The notes beneath the pieces are model-generated. The model had not been told where the DNA came from. It worked only from the letters and a program-made list of their open reading frames with translations, and did no database searches. A stretch of DNA of 10,732 nt from contig FLMG01002868.1 of assembly GCA_900088475.1 (NCBI GenBank), positions 7,644-18,375 of the forward strand. The letters are read 5' to 3'. The position numbers and the translations under genes are program-made. Shown piece after piece: positions 7,834 through 10,732 of the stretch. This DNA is from Hyphochytrium catenoides (Eukaryota; Sar; Hyphochytriomycetes; Hyphochytriales; Hyphochytriaceae). Numbering within the stretch: position 1 is the stretch's first letter; every line of letters starts with the position of its first letter.

Positions 7834-9711
7834 TCAGTTCTTGTTTGATTTGAAGAAAAGCATGGCCCCGACTGCCACAGCCCCAATGGCAGAGGCCACA
7901 ATGCCCCCAAGTGCAGCTGAAGAGGGGTTGCTTCTTCGCCTTTTCTCTTTGGGTTTAGGCGTGGCAGGGAGACTTACCCTATCCACCATCATCACAGGAG
8001 GAGGCGGGCTTTCTTTCTCCGTCTTTTGCTCTCTTTTTGTCTCTCGTTGTTCAGTGGTACTTGGAGGAGTACTGCTTTGCGAAGGAAGCGAGATTTTGTC
8101 AGCAGACAGCTTCAGATTGCTCCATCCAGCGGCTCTAGCCATGTCCACTGCTTCTGCCAGACTCTCGTCAGAGTTGATCAGGACCTTGTCCCCGTCGTCA
8201 TCAATATACGTCAACTAAGGAAATGAAATGAGACAGCAGGATGATTAGCAGACTAAGTGGCTCAAGGCAGAACAGGAGGTGAGTAAAAGTACTTCCCGGA
8301 GTGATACGAGATAGGAATGTTCAATGGAGGCAAACGTAGAGGTCAGGTACGATAGACAGCCAGAGTTCGCTGCCCACGAGACTGAAGGCATCCACAACAA
8401 AGGCAGAGAAGATCGACAACGCTCCTTTACCTTGACAGTGGCTCCCTTTGGAAGTGCCAGCAGCTTGAGTACCTCGTCACGTAGAGGGCCGAAGCGCTCG
8501 GCTGAGCTGCGAACACGATGGACATGGCCCTCGACATCCGTAACCTTCGAAGAGGAGACAATAACTTAGCTTCAGCTTATGAAGGGATAAGAGAGAAGTG
8601 AGCAGAGCGAAGTGACAGCTCGGTAATAGGGAGCACGCAGAAGAGGGACCCGTGGCGCTGAGGCCTAGGAGAATAGAGAAATCGTTCTCCACTGTCCGTG
8701 AAGAACCATGCTAGGAGACGTTTTGCTCTGTAGCAATCTCCATAGATCAAAGAATGAGCTAGATAGTCGTAAGAAGTCAAAGATAGTCATCGGCAAAGTT
8801 AGTAGGTAGGACTATAGCACGATATGCTCATTAGTGCAATGAAGCTTGACATGCAGATGCAGACGAGAGGCACTAGCTGTCAGTTGGAGAGAAATGGAGA
8901 GAGGGAAAGAGCAAAGTGCACCTTAAAGACAAACATCCCATAGCCAGAAGCAGCTGCGGAGTATATGCTTCTGGTGTCATCATCTGGGTAACCTGGGCCT
9001 AACCGCTTGAAGTACTCGTCCCGCGTGAACTCTTCGATGGTACCAACAGATAACTGCTCTGAGAAGTCATCCTCTTGCTCGTCTTGACCAGCCTAAGGGT
9101 CGAGTTGGATAAGGGACGGGAATAAGACGAAAACGCGAGTAGCAGAGGAATAGTCAGCCAGGGCACGAATTGGGGAAAAAGCTTATGACCATAGGAATTG
9201 TAAGCCACAAAATAAGCAAGAGAGCAATGGAACCAGAACATTCTCAAACGCGAAAGCTGAAGGAAATGTTACCTAAGCGCGAAAGAAAGGAGAAAGAGTG
9301 AGGGACAGATGAGAGGTTCCCTGGAAGGCCAATAGAGCTAATCGGTAAAGATATGCGCTAGTCACAATGAGCGTTCGAAGCTCATACAAGTATCTCAACG
9401 AAGAAATTTTCGCGGGTCGGCGCCAACTAGGAGGGGAGCATCATACCTGCATCTGTAATGCCGAGTTCCAAAAGCTTCTCCAGTCACTCTTGCTCCCCGC
9501 CGCGCTCTGAGAGAACGCGCCGCAAGCCAGAGAAAAGATATCGGCCAATCCATACACTTCTCCGTCCTCCCTTATGACGGGAAGATTGAGATATTTATGG
9601 TCGTGCATGAGGTGAAGCGCGTCAAGGACAGTGGTAGAGGGGCTAACTGTATCAGGCTCGTGAGTCATAACCTGTCAGAGTAAATGGGTGCAAGTAGAGC
9701 AAGAGGGAGAC

Positions 9712-9794
<83 letters not shown>

Positions 9795-10732
9795 AAGATG
9801 GTGTGTGAAGAGATGGAGGGAGAGACGGAAAAGAGAGAGAATAGGAGAAACAGAGTTAGGAACAAGGATGAGGGATGCAGAATTCGGACCCAGGGAGAGA
9901 GTGAAGGTCAAGAACAGGGAATAGCAAACGGCACCAACAGAGTGTCAATCAAAAAGAAACGAATCCCTGCGCTTTGATTTGATAAGTTGTCTAGCTGTCG
10001 ACCAGTCCAGTTTTGGAGTTACTTACGTCATGGACCAAGGTCAGTTCAGGGCTGCGTCGGGCTGCCACCACCCTGAACAGGAGGTCCTTATGGGTCAAAA
10101 TACCAACCAAGCGCTTTGAGGGTCCTAGAGCAATAAGAAGTGAGAAACCGAAGAGAAGGTCGGACCAAGGATGACCCAAGAAGAAGGAGAGAAACAGTAC
10201 GGCCGACAGTTTGAGACGCAAGGCAAAGGAGAGGGTGAGGGCAACATGGGCACAAGTGAACGCTCACTTCGTATGGCGAACAGATCTAGATCTCTATAGC
10301 CGTTTCGTTACCTTCGTCCTCAACCACTAAGGCTACCTTCCTAAACTCTGCAATCATTTTCGCTGCTTCTCTGATGGTTGTAGAAGGGGAGATGATAGGT
10401 GGACGCCCCTCGCCCTCTAGAGCCATTTGAAGAGTAGGGGACAACATTTGTTGCACTATAGGGCCCAGAATGTTCTGAGGTAAGGCTGCAGCAGAAGAAG
10501 ACAAGCCGAGTTCTCTGCCTAGGTTATTGGTAACGACATCAGACGAGGATTGCACCTGCAGAATAGCATCATGAGTTATGACTGCTGGCAGGGAGGGCAA
10601 GCGAAGGTAAAGCTGGATAACCAGGGTCCGAACCTTCTCCATCTTCTCTATGGCATCATGCAGGCACTTTGTGATATTCAGCATGCCTGAGACCAAGCCG
10701 GTCCTGTCCACCACGGGAAGATACCGAAAGCG
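7834..10732 (-). CDS. CBS-domain and PB1-domain protein with C-terminal membrane anchor (5' end outside window)
   Basis: Visible exons in transcript order: 10732-10634, 10555-10312, 10124-10027, 9671-9447, 9092-8922, 8544-8431, 8214-7834, together 443 residues. Phases fit at every junction. The first exon is the end of a CBS domain (LPVVDRTGLVSGMLNITKCL...AIEKMEK). A complete second CBS pair follows: SPSTTIREAAKMIAEFRKVALVVEDE...RLVGILTHKDLLFRVVA, then VMTHEPDTVSPSTTVLDALHLMHDHKYLNLPVI. An acidic linker precedes the PB1 domain (MFVFKVTDVEGHVHRVRSS), whose acidic OPCA motif is YIDDDGDKVLINSDESL. After a Pro/Lys/Glu-rich stretch the protein ends in a helix (GGIVASAIGAVAVGAMLFF) and KSNKN. The order CBS-CBS-PB1 matches the plant CBSCBSPB and fungal Mug70-like family. 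CBS pairs usually bind adenine nucleotides and PB1 mediates pairing with other PB1 proteins; the ligand and partner here are unknown. The first CBS pair and start codon lie beyond the right edge. The exon beginning at 8544 uses an AAG acceptor. Confidence 0.92.
9711..9792. repeat. (GA)n microsatellite in an intron of the CBS-PB1 gene
   Basis: About 80 bases of near-perfect GA dinucleotides, broken by a few single-base changes (AAAG, GACAG). On the coding (minus) strand of the CBS-PB1 gene this is (CT)n, lying 40-120 bases upstream of the CTGACAG acceptor at 9672-9678. It therefore extends the polypyrimidine tract of that 355-base intron. The Arg/Glu and Leu/Ser reading frames across it are artefacts of the repeat. 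Confidence 0.95.

Noticed and set aside
7733-8218. Plus-strand open frame of about 160 codons
   Set aside because: It is the exact antisense of the PB1/anchor exon of the minus-strand gene, whose homology and splice phases are clear. The Leu/Ser-rich product mirrors that exon's composition.
9665-9977. Open frames on both strands giving Arg/Glu or Leu/Ser repeat proteins
   Set aside because: They arise only because a GA dinucleotide repeat has no stops in any frame. The region is an intron.
1-10732. A prokaryotic defence system, CRISPR array or mobile-element cargo
   Set aside because: The window is intron-rich eukaryotic DNA with no spaced repeats, no operon structure and no bacterial gene signature.

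Overview
This window is eukaryotic nuclear DNA. Every recognisable protein is split into short exons separated by GT...AG introns of about 60-380 bases. The open frames on either side of these introns join in consistent phase into known eukaryotic families. The closest lineage cannot be fixed from sequence alone. Compact introns, roughly even base composition and a plant/alga/fungus-type CBS-PB1 protein suggest a free-living protist or alga (stramenopile-like is my guess).

Layout: (1) 1-~640, minus strand: decayed fragment of a Ty1/copia retrotransposon polyprotein (protease to pre-integrase region), with frameshifts and stops. (2) 1215-2587, plus: complete five-exon gene for a STIMATE/TMEM110-family ER membrane protein, 240 aa. 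(3) 2588-3321: spacer with an exact 21-bp tandem duplication. (4) 3322-~6280, plus: about nine-exon gene for a SEC12/PREB-type WD40 protein, the ER-anchored exchange factor for SAR1. Most junctions join in phase; the seventh intron and the last exon are uncertain. (5) ~6290-7698, plus: at least five exons that I reconstruct as a gene of unknown identity with one hydrophobic segment. It starts ten bases after the proposed SEC12 stop, so separate genes versus one longer gene is the main open question. (6) 7834-10732, minus, running off the right edge: CBS-domain plus PB1-domain protein with a C-terminal membrane anchor. Seven exons are visible, all joining in phase. It is convergent with the unknown gene, 135 bases between stops. 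A long (GA)n repeat lies in one of its introns.

The first two plus-strand genes encode ER membrane proteins (STIMATE: store-operated calcium entry and ER-plasma membrane contacts in animals; SEC12: COPII coat initiation). Nothing in the sequence shows that they work together. Donor sites vary strongly beyond GT, two acceptors appear to end in AAG, and several introns are short and frame-preserving. RNA evidence would therefore matter more here than in most windows. I saw no tRNA, rRNA, CRISPR or bacterial-type operon signal.
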